In this document: positions 17,801-25,914 of the stretch, one piece after another
Layout of the letters: each line of letters begins with the position of its first letter
How positions within the stretch are numbered: the stretch's first letter is position 1
Origin: Deltaproteobacteria bacterium
GTDB taxonomy: Bacteria > Desulfobacterota > BSN033 > UBA1163
NCBI GenBank assembly: GCA_016875155.1
Contig: VGSD01000001.1
Coordinates: forward strand, 1 to 53,883
Direction: 5' to 3'
Length of the DNA stretch: 53,883 nucleotides
The notes under the pieces: generated by a model
Databases searched by the model: none
Told to the model about the DNA's origin: nothing
Seen by the model: the letters and a program-made list of their open reading frames with translations, nothing else
Translations under genes and position numbers: made by a program

Positions 17801-20800
17801 AACGTTCAAGTCATTTTCATATCTTGGATGATGGGTCTTGAAGTGTCGGCCCCTTCTCTCATATCGGAGGTTTTTCGGTAAGACATAGAGGTTTCCGATA
17901 AAGAATGCTTCTTTTGGATGATAACCTTTTTCCAGAAGGGTTTTAACCAGCTCTAACTGTCTCCCCGTACCCTGTTGCTTTTGGACATTTTCCAGCCGGT
18001 TTTTCATTTTGCTTAAATCCATCAATCTGAAATGTTCAAATAGTTCTTCGGGGTCCAGACTATATTTTGATGTCGGATCAAGTACCCATTTGAATTTCAT
18101 CATTTCATTCCTTGGAAAATTAGTGGCAACCTGTTCGGCCAGAGCATGGCGGTCTACCTTCTCTGGTTTTGCGACCGTTTCCAGCCAATCGATGAGGTCA
18201 TCAACGGTTTGGAGTCGTGAACGGTCCTCCCACGCTCTTTTCCAGAATTCTTCCCATTTAATGACCTTTTTAGGAAATAGGTTGATTACAACTCGTTGAA
18301 AGGCTGTCTCTAATTCGTCGGCAATACGCTTGTCCTGGTCATCGTATGTTACCTCTAAGGCCGAACGAAATAAGAAACCCTCCCAGTCCAGGAGGACTTC
18401 AAGACAACGACGGAACAAGGGATTATCGATCGGTGTGCATAGTTCGATAATTGAAGAGGATTCCTTAGCCTGCTCTCGAAGGGTCTTCTTTGGCGAGAAA
18501 GGGTCGCCAAGCATATCCGACCAAAGGCCACTCTCATGAATACCACCGGTCCTGGATACGACGCTTTCTCTCGCCCACTTTTTCCTCTCCTGATCTGAGG
18601 CAATCCTGATCTTAATTCCAGAAAGTCTGGGCCAACTAGGCCCGCCCAACTTAACAAGGGAAACGGCTTTTCCCCACTCATCGATGCCTTGTACGTCCAG
18701 CCCCAGGGCGCGGCAATAGAAAACGAGGCCTTTAAAAGCGCGATGTTCCCGTTGGTGGGCCTCCAAGGGAGCATAGGAAAGTTGATATTGGCCGGAACCA
18801 AGCTTCGTGACACTGAAACCAAATTGGTAAGCAATACGTCGCAATCCATTTTCATCCGGGCAGGTTATCGTAAGCTCTTCATTCTCTTTAATCGTCCATC
18901 CCTTTCCATCTGCGTGCTTCTTGATATGTATCAGGGCTTCCTCCTTTGATCTTTCAATACCGAGGATGTACTCCGAAAGCATCGCTCGAAGATGCTCTGC
19001 GTCGGACTTCATGGATAGTAATTCGTCCAGAATATGCCAGGCGCCATGACCCATTAACGCCCAGACTTCCATTTCCCCGAGACGCTGCGCCTTCTTTCCC
19101 CGTGCCCTCTGGTGGGCCCAAATTTCAAGGATATCAGGATGGCCTGGTAGAGAGGGAATGGCCGGTTGTCCATACGTAGGGTCCAAATAGGCCTCATCCC
19201 GGACCTTCAACTTTTTCTCCGCCAGATGGTCAAGTTTTAAGAAATATTGATATCCAACAGTCATTGGCCGATGTTGACTTTCATGCTGACCAATTGGGAT
19301 TTCCTCCCCATCCTTCCAGAAAAAGAGAAGTTGCTGGTGGCTCAATTGATTTTCCGCCAATCGCTCTTTGATTTTCTCCCACGTCCAGTCTGTGGAGAAA
19401 GGGGCCACTTTTATTTCTTCTTTTTTATAAGCCGCTAGCCAGCCCAGGGCGGTTTCATAAAGCTGTCCCATATTCATACGGCCCGTAATGGTTAAGGGAT
19501 TAATTATGATGTCTAGGTGGGTGTGTGCATATGGAACTTGGCAATTTTGATCCTCGCAGCGGTTTATTTTCGTCTTGAAGTAAGGCATTTCCCTTTCTTC
19601 AATGATCTGCGAGACAACGCCCTTGTTGCCATGACGGCCTGTGAGCTTATCTCCCTTGCGCAAGGAATGTTCCTTTTCGATGAGGATACGTACACGCCTT
19701 GAGACCGGTCGCGGTAAATCCCGTTCAACCCATGACACCTCCTTTACCACCCCGAAGCTGTCATCTGGCGAAAAGAGGGAATCGTTGGCCATGTTACTTA
19801 GATTTTCTTTCCATTGCCTGCGCCCCCTCCGCTTAAGATACGTAGCCATTAACATCTGCGTGCCATATTCTTCGTCTATTAAAACAGGCCTTTCCCTTTC
19901 TGCGAGCGGCCTCAATTTGCTCACTAGCAGCGTGCCCTTCTTGATGGAAGTTCCCACCTTGATAACGCCGTCAGGGTCTAGGAGATCTCTCTCTTCTTCC
20001 CGGATATGTTCGTTTTCCCTGCTAATTTTTTCCCCATGATATTCATCAACAATGATTTCTTCCCCTTCCACATGAGTCAGAATCTTTTCACGAGCAAGCC
20101 GCCCGTTTACCACGATGGCATCTTCATAGGTCAAGAAATCCCATGGGAGGTATCCCACAAGAAGATTTTTTCCAAAGCAAAACCGGCCATTGACGATAAA
20201 GGGACAATCTTTGCCGAATTGGGAAGCAATGATATTTTCAAAGTCTGTTTGAATCATAGGCGGTTCCGGACGGTTCAGAGGCAAAGCCTGCTTTATCATA
20301 TTAGCGCCCATGAGGGCCCGGTTAGCGTCATTATGTTGTATAAAGGGAATCAGTGCCGCTGCGTAACCCAGAAAACTGGTAGGCTTCAGGGTTTCATGGG
20401 TATATTGTTGATCCGTCGAAAGGAGGGTCATTTCCTCTTTATCTGTCTTAGCAAATCTTAACATTTCGAAAAAGCCGCAACCGGCAAAGAGCATTAAACT
20501 TTTTTCCTCTTCATAGGGGTCAAGAAAAACCTTTTTTCCAGTCTCTTTGTCTCTTAAACATACCTCAATCAATCCCTGGTCGTTAATCCTAACGTCCTGA
20601 GCGAGATGAACATTAAATCCTAAATCCTCCCCCTGAGGGCTTTCAACTGGGCATAGCCGACCGAAATCCGTCGGGTGAACGTCGCGTTTATCGAGCAGCA
20701 GAGCCTTTTCGGGGAATCCATCAGGGCCGCGCATGGTTAACCGCCGCTTCTGACTGATCTCAGCGATTGGATTACAGGTATCAAGAAGCTGAAAAAGCTC

Positions 20801-21784
20801 AGACCCTTTATAAAATTGATCGATCCAGGGCTGAAACATGTAGTGGGGGATAAAATCATCAACATGATCGTCGGTAAACTTCAAATTTTTCACTCCCCCC
20901 ATCCACTCTCCTCGAGCCAGCCATTGCTCCTGGACGTATTTATGCATATTTAGAACGGCATCGTTAAGGATTTCAAATAGAAAATCGCCGATTCGTTTCA
21001 CCTTTCGGTTTTTTAGGGAACGATCATCGGTTTGGGGGATCTTTCCATCATAAAAGAGATCCATGATGGCCTTAAGCTCTTCCATTTTGAGCTTACTGTT
21101 TGTCTCGTCGATTTTTTCAGTCAAGCCCCGGAGTAGGTCGGCCATCTGTCTTTTGCCAAGAAAAGACATGTCGCAATGAATGGAGTCCACTATTTCCTTC
21201 ATTTGGTCGCGAGAAATCTCTTTATCATGGCCGATTTTTCCTGAAAACAGCTGAAGGTCTCCTTCGGGGCGGATAACCACTTTCAATACAATTCTCTTGC
21301 CAATTGCCGGCAATATTTGACAAGTGATCACCTTTCGCTCTTCCGAATCCTTTTCGCTCAGGTAGATTCCTGGAGAGGGAGCAAGCTGCATTGTCAAAGT
21401 GAACCGATTGGCAACTTTTTTCCGATTCGACTCTATTATGAATTCACTGTCCTTGGTAGGGGCGGGAATACTTGCCATTAAGCGTTGGAATTTAAATGAG
21501 CCGTTGGTTACAAATTTTCCCTTTATCGAAAAGGTAAACAAGAGGTTCCGGAAATAAGTCCAATTCGCCTTAATACAATCTTCTGGACTACCGGAAGCTC
21601 CTTCAAGCTCCCACTCCGATATGCACAGCTGATGATCATCATCAAGGGGAATGCAACCAAGCTCACCAATGATACGCGGGCATGAGAACTCAGAGGGAGC
21701 TTCCAGCTGCGAGAAGAATCGAATAAAAGAATCATACTGCATGGAAAGCCAATCAGGCTTTTTGGCAATACCTGTAGGACTCAT
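14861..21784 (-). CDS. fused RNA polymerase beta-beta' subunit, divergent second copy
   Basis: A single 2307-aa chain carries both catalytic subunits. Beta part (about 1-1040): rif region 329-355; DVHPTDFGRLCPVESPQG 368-385; GDKLTGRHGNKG 711-722 with both catalytic-centre lysines; RMNMGQLYE 769-777; GEMEVWAL 903-910. Beta' part (from about 1056, GIKIRIAS): clamp helices 1255-1310; LLGKRVDFSGRAVI 1418-1431; catalytic NADFDGD 1560-1566; bridge helix about 1768-1800; trigger loop GEPGTQLTLRTFHTGG 2052-2067 (R2061, H2064). Zinc finger 1 is missing; zinc finger 2 keeps C1808, C1879, C2023 and C2026 with a large insertion. The chain is about 400 residues shorter than typical beta plus beta'. AGGAGATCCT precedes the ATG. 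All key catalytic residues are present, so it is probably active. No alpha or omega gene is nearby. Confidence 0.95.
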   Translation of the reverse strand: MSPTGIAKKPDWLSMQYDSFIRFFSQLEAPSEFSCPRIIGELGCIPLDDDHQLCISEWELEGASGSPEDCIKANWTYFRNLLFTFSIKGKFVTNGSFKFQRLMASIPAPTKDSEFIIESNRKKVANRFTLTMQLAPSPGIYLSEKDSEERKVITCQILPAIGKRIVLKVVIRPEGDLQLFSGKIGHDKEISRDQMKEIVDSIHCDMSFLGKRQMADLLRGLTEKIDETNSKLKMEELKAIMDLFYDGKIPQTDDRSLKNRKVKRIGDFLFEILNDAVLNMHKYVQEQWLARGEWMGGVKNLKFTDDHVDDFIPHYMFQPWIDQFYKGSELFQLLDTCNPIAEISQKRRLTMRGPDGFPEKALLLDKRDVHPTDFGRLCPVESPQGEDLGFNVHLAQDVRINDQGLIEVCLRDKETGKKVFLDPYEEEKSLMLFAGCGFFEMLRFAKTDKEEMTLLSTDQQYTHETLKPTSFLGYAAALIPFIQHNDANRALMGANMIKQALPLNRPEPPMIQTDFENIIASQFGKDCPFIVNGRFCFGKNLLVGYLPWDFLTYEDAIVVNGRLAREKILTHVEGEEIIVDEYHGEKISRENEHIREEERDLLDPDGVIKVGTSIKKGTLLVSKLRPLAERERPVLIDEEYGTQMLMATYLKRRGRRQWKENLSNMANDSLFSPDDSFGVVKEVSWVERDLPRPVSRRVRILIEKEHSLRKGDKLTGRHGNKGVVSQIIEEREMPYFKTKINRCEDQNCQVPYAHTHLDIIINPLTITGRMNMGQLYETALGWLAAYKKEEIKVAPFSTDWTWEKIKERLAENQLSHQQLLFFWKDGEEIPIGQHESQHRPMTVGYQYFLKLDHLAEKKLKVRDEAYLDPTYGQPAIPSLPGHPDILEIWAHQRARGKKAQRLGEMEVWALMGHGAWHILDELLSMKSDAEHLRAMLSEYILGIERSKEEALIHIKKHADGKGWTIKENEELTITCPDENGLRRIAYQFGFSVTKLGSGQYQLSYAPLEAHQREHRAFKGLVFYCRALGLDVQGIDEWGKAVSLVKLGGPSWPRLSGIKIRIASDQERKKWARESVVSRTGGIHESGLWSDMLGDPFSPKKTLREQAKESSSIIELCTPIDNPLFRRCLEVLLDWEGFLFRSALEVTYDDQDKRIADELETAFQRVVINLFPKKVIKWEEFWKRAWEDRSRLQTVDDLIDWLETVAKPEKVDRHALAEQVATNFPRNEMMKFKWVLDPTSKYSLDPEELFEHFRLMDLSKMKNRLENVQKQQGTGRQLELVKTLLEKGYHPKEAFFIGNLYVLPKNLRYERRGRHFKTHHPRYENDLNVHYERIVLKNEAIKEFKKKIANKALPSFAEWIVGSEEKKLAYLVHGFLVNDKIPDILEDPIRTSSGRLMESVLSCLAGHDSGKESIFREHLLGKRVDFSGRAVIVPDPELGLDQVGLPYRMGKVLFRDGLIAKCLTTIPTDEEILDLDGNPYNPPKSRRIPDSVRIEMAKTFISESENEAKVRAWLDEIAGEHYVLLNRAPSLHRLSILAFIPKFYPQDDVLHLNPSICSPFNADFDGDTMAVHVPMLENSMSEARRMLPSHALRSPGHGRLLVDHGKDWTLAHYLSGRGSIQPSLYETFNEAYKKGPEEFRKIVQQKSKEFRDILKRCGFTLSLEDFIIDEDLQDLILTHIDRYNSSLLPFEEERVQFWIDRTKEVIDLLEARIPSKSALDVLLKSRAAKVELNQIAGMRGIMLRPGGRYTSYPILSNLIRGMSPLEYFVSCHGARHGLSDKGLMTGPAGDLTNILVQATHGDYIVEEDCETENGLWITTFEDPDGGTIALGQRLEGRYLADDITLAGEKIPKNTTIGPEMAKKLSDSGVTWVKIRSPITCQALDQNSVLWKSFLNQWNGRILASPINELGLILGTPLDQANLLKIARHHIPAIEVFREEEYSLLDWPTDALLGEDIQLPGMPPIQAGTILTENDRFEIGKVRLNQLKMDESLQEFRLDELRAQIKFKAWKGKEKIQIPQVWRICQKCYGLDLSTGKEPSFGYPAGIIGAQSIGEPGTQLTLRTFHTGGIAGQGISQGLQVARRAFFMGTIEEPVKSSITGDAQIIKSPSGFRWLEITGEGKKQRLPLVDIDPVAGWSLEMEERLRKDGKIDFVEESQTDGTTVYKLDEHKIKSVVRENEVFSVQMGQRVFFTRTLQNNQKISIKKLFNQKVSPLAATEYLLHVLQKIYNANSRVADHHFEVVLRSMVHLAPKIEWRTLLQAALAGEGFLSRLSFRRLAQNLAEAALYQETDYLKGLKEKIIAGQIRYQ

Positions 21785-21800
21785 AGGATCTCCTGCTCAA

Positions 21801-23255
21801 TTATGTTTTCGAGATGACATCAATTTTAGCCCTGCCAAATCTTGATTCAATTTCTTCCGAAAGAGATTTTATGACACTCCCTTTTTTACCAATAACTTTT
21901 CCCGGTGTTTGGCTATAAATTTTCACTTTTATTGGTTCTCCCATCTGAACCGCAATCTCACCTGGTTTCGCCGGAACAAAATCAGAGATAAATTTCTTGA
22001 TTTCTTCTTCTTTGGTAGGATGAGTCTCCTCTTTCGTAAGATGAAAAGCAAGTAATGAATCGCTGAATATTATTCCCCGGACCGTGTGTGTTGCAGCCTC
22101 AAGAATATTTATTGCCCTCTTTTCGCTGATAGTCAGCCCTCCCCTCTTCGGATGAACACAGTCATTCCTAAGTTTAAAAATATCTTCGATCTCTTCTTCA
22201 ATATTTTTATCAAGGATTTTCATTGATCGCAAAATATTCAATTTTTTTCCCATCGTAATCGTTTCAACGCTCTCTTTATCCAAAAATAACTTCACGATTG
22301 GATCGTTCCGCCTATCGTTGATTAGTTTGTCCATCAATGTCTCGATACCCAGGGCGGACTGGATGATGACCTCCGCATAATGAGTTATATCGTGACGAGA
22401 TAAAATGGTGCGAACTGACCAGCTGTCTTCCCTCATGGTTAAGAAATAATAGGCTTTCCTTAAGTAATGAATTACATCTTCAAAATAGGGTGGACCCGCA
22501 CTGCGGATGTCGCTCTCTAAATTGAGTATTTCTCTCCAAACTTCTCCTGCTTTGCTCTGTTGTAAGGCGGTCAGGAGGATCTCTTTCAACGTCTGATAAT
22601 AACCGAGATAATTCTTATCCGCTTCCTCAAATTCCTTGACAAAATAATCGAAAGCCCCCTCAGCGAAGCACTTCCGTTGGTATTTGATTGTATCTTCTCC
22701 GGTGAAAATTACCACAGGAAGGTCAAGCCTTTTTCCCTTAATTTCATTCAATAATGCTATCCCATCTTCGGGATCAGAAGGGAGCTTCAAATCCAGGAGA
22801 ACAGCCCCAATGCTTAAATTCCCTAAGTTTCCCAAAGCCTCCTCTTTACTGGCTGCATACAATACATTCTCTCTCAGAATGGCGTCAAACAAAAATTTCC
22901 AACCAACAGATTCATACTCATCGTCGATCAACAGCACTTTCTTCCCCAATTCAGAGAGTAACTTCGTTAACTCATTTTTCGGCCGGCTCTTTAATTTTTT
23001 CCTGAAGGGGATGCTCTTTCTAATGTAACTATCGACATCAATTACTATCCCGGCGTGACCCATTTTATCCCTCAAGGCCTTTGCTACATTGATAAATTGG
23101 TCTTCGGCGAGGTCACCGCTATTAAAGGCGCCGACCAGTATTCTCATGGATGCCTTATGAGCCTTAAACAAGTGGGCAAATTCCCTGTCCGCTTCTTTCT
23201 GATCCAATGCATAGGCTCGATTTAGAACTTCTTCCAAATCATTTCTTTTTGCCAT
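21801..23255 (-). CDS. receiver / HEPN-like / KH-domain protein
   Basis: This 484-aa multidomain protein consists of an N-terminal helical part (1-100) and a response-regulator receiver (about 105-235, acidic pair D111/D112, phosphorylatable D155 in LLDLKLP, T in IFTGED, K207). A helical domain follows with RNDCVH at 363-368, which fits the Rx4H motif of HEPN RNases. A C-terminal KH domain carries the GKKG loop at 456-459 (GKVIGKKGSVI). KH domains bind single-stranded RNA, as in NusA. It ends 16 bp ahead of the fused polymerase gene, so a role in RNA-linked control of that enzyme, set by phosphorylation, is attractive but inferred. GGGAGG precedes the ATG; it overlaps the upstream gene by 17 nt. 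Confidence 0.75.
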   Translation of the reverse strand: MAKRNDLEEVLNRAYALDQKEADREFAHLFKAHKASMRILVGAFNSGDLAEDQFINVAKALRDKMGHAGIVIDVDSYIRKSIPFRKKLKSRPKNELTKLLSELGKKVLLIDDEYESVGWKFLFDAILRENVLYAASKEEALGNLGNLSIGAVLLDLKLPSDPEDGIALLNEIKGKRLDLPVVIFTGEDTIKYQRKCFAEGAFDYFVKEFEEADKNYLGYYQTLKEILLTALQQSKAGEVWREILNLESDIRSAGPPYFEDVIHYLRKAYYFLTMREDSWSVRTILSRHDITHYAEVIIQSALGIETLMDKLINDRRNDPIVKLFLDKESVETITMGKKLNILRSMKILDKNIEEEIEDIFKLRNDCVHPKRGGLTISEKRAINILEAATHTVRGIIFSDSLLAFHLTKEETHPTKEEEIKKFISDFVPAKPGEIAVQMGEPIKVKIYSQTPGKVIGKKGSVIKSLSEEIESRFGRAKIDVISKT

Positions 23256-23724
23256 GGTTCCCTCCCCTTTTTAATTTGAATATCTTTGCCAAATCACTCA
23301 AACTTATGGGAAGCTGATAGAAATCATAATATGAATCTGGTTCTAAGAGGATTCTATATTTTTCACTTCTATTCCGCAGTTGCTCCAGACTTTGAAAGGA
23401 AATAATGCTGATTTTGCGCCTTGTTTGCTCCTTTTCGATGTGTTCTCGAATGTTCTCATATATTGGGAGCAGCAATTCAAGACCGTCGTATGAAACGCTC
23501 GCGCCCTCATGCTGATAGGAAAAATTTGCATTGATTAAAATGTTGTATTTATGGGCATTTTTCTTGAGAAAGCTGTGCAGTTGTTCGGGATTTCTCGCCA
23601 AGTTATCAGAAAGTAACTCTATTTCATCTTTACTTCTTTGAAAATAATCGACAAAAACAGAAATAAATACTGCTGATAGTAATGGATGTCTTTCGATGAT
23701 TAAAATTTGCGATTTTGCCCTCAT
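23239..23724 (-). CDS. pseudo-receiver-like protein
   Basis: This 161-aa protein has a receiver-like pattern: first strand QILIIERHPLL, third strand NILINANF with Asn where the phospho-Asp would be, and a late strand-turn FYQLPISLSDLAKIF like the receiver 'K-P...eL' end, with the Lys absent. It is therefore probably a non-phosphorylated receiver acting as an interaction module. It overlaps the NtrC-type gene by 4 nt upstream and the KH/receiver gene by 17 nt downstream. The family call is tentative. Confidence 0.5.
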   Translation of the reverse strand: MRAKSQILIIERHPLLSAVFISVFVDYFQRSKDEIELLSDNLARNPEQLHSFLKKNAHKYNILINANFSYQHEGASVSYDGLELLLPIYENIREHIEKEQTRRKISIISFQSLEQLRNRSEKYRILLEPDSYYDFYQLPISLSDLAKIFKLKRGGNHGKKK

Positions 23725-25190
23725 TGCTTATATCTTCCTGTTAATCGGATCTGGCATTCAGATAGGATTCGCCGCATGTTATTGTACGTCGTGTCAAGAA
23801 GGGTCGCCATTTCCCTGGCAGTTATACGACGCTGATGCTCGCGCCGCCACCGCGATTCGATCAGCAGCAGGATCTCCCGCCGGATTTGGCTCTTAGCAGC
23901 AAAGGTATCCTTCAAATCTTGCCATTTGATTTTTCCGAGAAAAATCTGATCGATTAAGGCCGGAACATCAGGAAAGACAGGACGATTAGGCTTGTCATTT
24001 TGAGTAAGATCTGGAAAATTGATCGTCTGGAGGATATTTTCTTCGGCTAATGCTACAGCCCGGTGAATCACATTTTCCAATTCCCGGATATTACCGGGCC
24101 AGGTATACCCCACCAATAGGGACTTTACATCATCACGTAGAATGGGAAGTATTTTCTTTCCCGATTCGAGATTTGCTTTTTCCACGAAGTATTTAAAAAG
24201 CAGAGGGATATCTTCCTTCCTTTCTCTCAGAGGGGGCACATGAATGGAAACGACATTCAATCGAAAAAAGAGATCTTCTCGGAAACGACTTTCCTGGATC
24301 ATTTGTTTCAAATCCTTATTCGTAGCCGCTATGATCCGTGCACTTGAAATGATACTTTGATGACCACCGACACGTTCGAATTTCCTTTCTTGGAGAAATC
24401 GGAGCAGTTTGACCTGTACTTCGGGGGACATATCGGCGATTTCATCCAGAAAGAGGGTCCCTCGGTCACCGACCTCGAATTTTCCCTTTTTAGTAACGAT
24501 GGCTCCGGTGAAGGCGCCTCTCTCGTGGCCGAACAGTTCACTTTCCAGGAGATCTTTCGGAATGGCTGCACAAACAATGGTTTGAAAGAGTTGATCCCTT
24601 CGCTTGCTAAGTCCGTGTATGGCACGAGCAACGAGCTCCTTGCCTGTCCCCGATTCACCGGTTATTAGAATGGTTACATCTTGATCTGCCACTTTATTAA
24701 TCATCTCAGCGACCATTTTCATACCTGGGGTTTCGCCCACTACAAATCCGTATTTTTCAAGATTAGCCTTAATGGCAGATTCGGGGCTTTGGGTTAACCT
24801 ATTGGATCGATATTTTTCGATCAACTGGTCAAGCCTATGGGCCAAATCCGAAAAATCACCATCGGTAATAGCCGCTTTTGCATACCGATAATCCGCCAGC
24901 GCATAATCTTCTGGCTGAAACTCGGCCTTATCCATGGTGCCCGTGATCATCATAACTGGTAAATCTGAAAAAAGAGCTTTAATCTTCTTAAGAGTTGGTT
25001 TTCCCAAATTGCCACCAGGGAATCGAATGTCCAGCATCACCACATCCGGCTGATAGGCCTCAATGATCTCAACCGCTTTGGAAGGGTCGGATTCACATTT
25101 AATTTCAAAACCATAGGAACTCAATTCTTTTCGAAAAATATCTTCCCATAACTCCAGCTCATCATCGATAAAGAGGACACGCTTACTCAC
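23721..25190 (-). CDS. NtrC-type sigma-54 activator (receiver + AAA+ + HTH)
   Basis: This 489-aa bacterial enhancer-binding protein consists of three parts. The receiver is about 1-125 (acidic pair D9/D10, D54 in VVMLDIRFPG). The sigma-54 interaction AAA+ domain is about 148-385, with Walker A GESGTGKE 178-185, the GAFTGA loop 225-230 that touches sigma-54, and Walker B TLFLDE 245-250. A C-terminal DNA-binding helix-turn-helix (about 450-489, ITAREMATLLDTTYNNMRRIL) is not the usual Fis type. An intact GAFTGA strongly predicts a sigma-54 partner, and a divergent one is encoded nine kilobases downstream in the same run. Start and stop overlap neighbours by 8 and 4 nt. Confidence 0.93.
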   Translation of the reverse strand: MSKRVLFIDDELELWEDIFRKELSSYGFEIKCESDPSKAVEIIEAYQPDVVMLDIRFPGGNLGKPTLKKIKALFSDLPVMMITGTMDKAEFQPEDYALADYRYAKAAITDGDFSDLAHRLDQLIEKYRSNRLTQSPESAIKANLEKYGFVVGETPGMKMVAEMINKVADQDVTILITGESGTGKELVARAIHGLSKRRDQLFQTIVCAAIPKDLLESELFGHERGAFTGAIVTKKGKFEVGDRGTLFLDEIADMSPEVQVKLLRFLQERKFERVGGHQSIISSARIIAATNKDLKQMIQESRFREDLFFRLNVVSIHVPPLRERKEDIPLLFKYFVEKANLESGKKILPILRDDVKSLLVGYTWPGNIRELENVIHRAVALAEENILQTINFPDLTQNDKPNRPVFPDVPALIDQIFLGKIKWQDLKDTFAAKSQIRREILLLIESRWRREHQRRITAREMATLLDTTYNNMRRILSECQIRLTGRYKQ

Positions 25191-25914
25191 CTTTAACCAA
25201 CTCCTTCGCTTCTGAAAGGATTTCGGATACCTGACGAATCCTTTGAATACATTCGGAAAATGACATTAACAATTGCTCCTCTGATACTTTGTCTTTTTCG
25301 ATGTGACCCAAATCTTTCATAATCTCTTTAAAAAGCTTCCTTAGGTCTTCACTTCGGGAAAGATCCACTTGGTTAATTAAATCCAGAAGATGCCCAGATT
25401 GAGCAACGCGTTTTTTGATTGAGGAGATGTTTAACTTTTTTCTAATAGTAGCATTATCCAGCGGCCTTTTCGGTAGGAAACGCTTGATAAGATTCAAAGA
25501 GGTCTCCATTGACATCCAAAGGTTGTCGAATCCGTGCTTGAATTCACGGATCTTCTCGATCAAGAATTGTTTTCTTACGCCTTCATCCGCAGCGCTTTCT
25601 AAACCGGGCTCCTCATACCTCATGGCCTGGTTTAGTGCACTCTTTATTTCATCCAAAGATGAAGGAAGTTTGATATAAAATATCCCTGAGGCCTCAAAGA
25701 TTTCTTTGCCCCACATTTTCTTTAATCTATCCAAGCTGTCGAAACCATAAATCAAGATAGCCTTTCGATCCCCTTGAGCCCTGCGTTGATAAAGCAATTC
25801 CATATTCCGTTTTGGATTCTCGGACTTCCCGGGTGGACCATAAACGCTGAAAATCTCCAAGCCTTGGCAATCCGGATAGACGCTGTAGAAGATTTCTTTC
25901 ATCAAATCATTCAT
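25183..25914 (-). CDS. possible phosphotransfer protein (receiver-like N-terminus, helical His-containing C-terminus)
   Basis: In this 243-aa protein, residues 1-98 end with a receiver-like strand and helix (IFYIKLPSSLDEIKSAL), but the phospho-Asp is not evident. Residues 115-240 are all-helical and contain REFKHGFDNLW, where H127 resembles the phosphorylatable His of dimerisation/phosphotransfer helices. It is placed directly between the unknown protein at 25911 and the NtrC-type activator. It may carry phosphate from the large kinase to the receivers; this is inference. Confidence 0.45.
   Translation of the reverse strand: MNDLMKEIFYSVYPDCQGLEIFSVYGPPGKSENPKRNMELLYQRRAQGDRKAILIYGFDSLDRLKKMWGKEIFEASGIFYIKLPSSLDEIKSALNQAMRYEEPGLESAADEGVRKQFLIEKIREFKHGFDNLWMSMETSLNLIKRFLPKRPLDNATIRKKLNISSIKKRVAQSGHLLDLINQVDLSRSEDLRKLFKEIMKDLGHIEKDKVSEEQLLMSFSECIQRIRQVSEILSEAKELVKGE

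Noticed and set aside
14861..21784. Housekeeping rpoBC fusion as in Helicobacter or Wolbachia
   Set aside because: No ribosomal protein, nusG or EF genes flank it. The sequence is shorter and far more diverged, and zinc finger 1 is missing; a housekeeping role is unlikely but can only be excluded with the whole genome.
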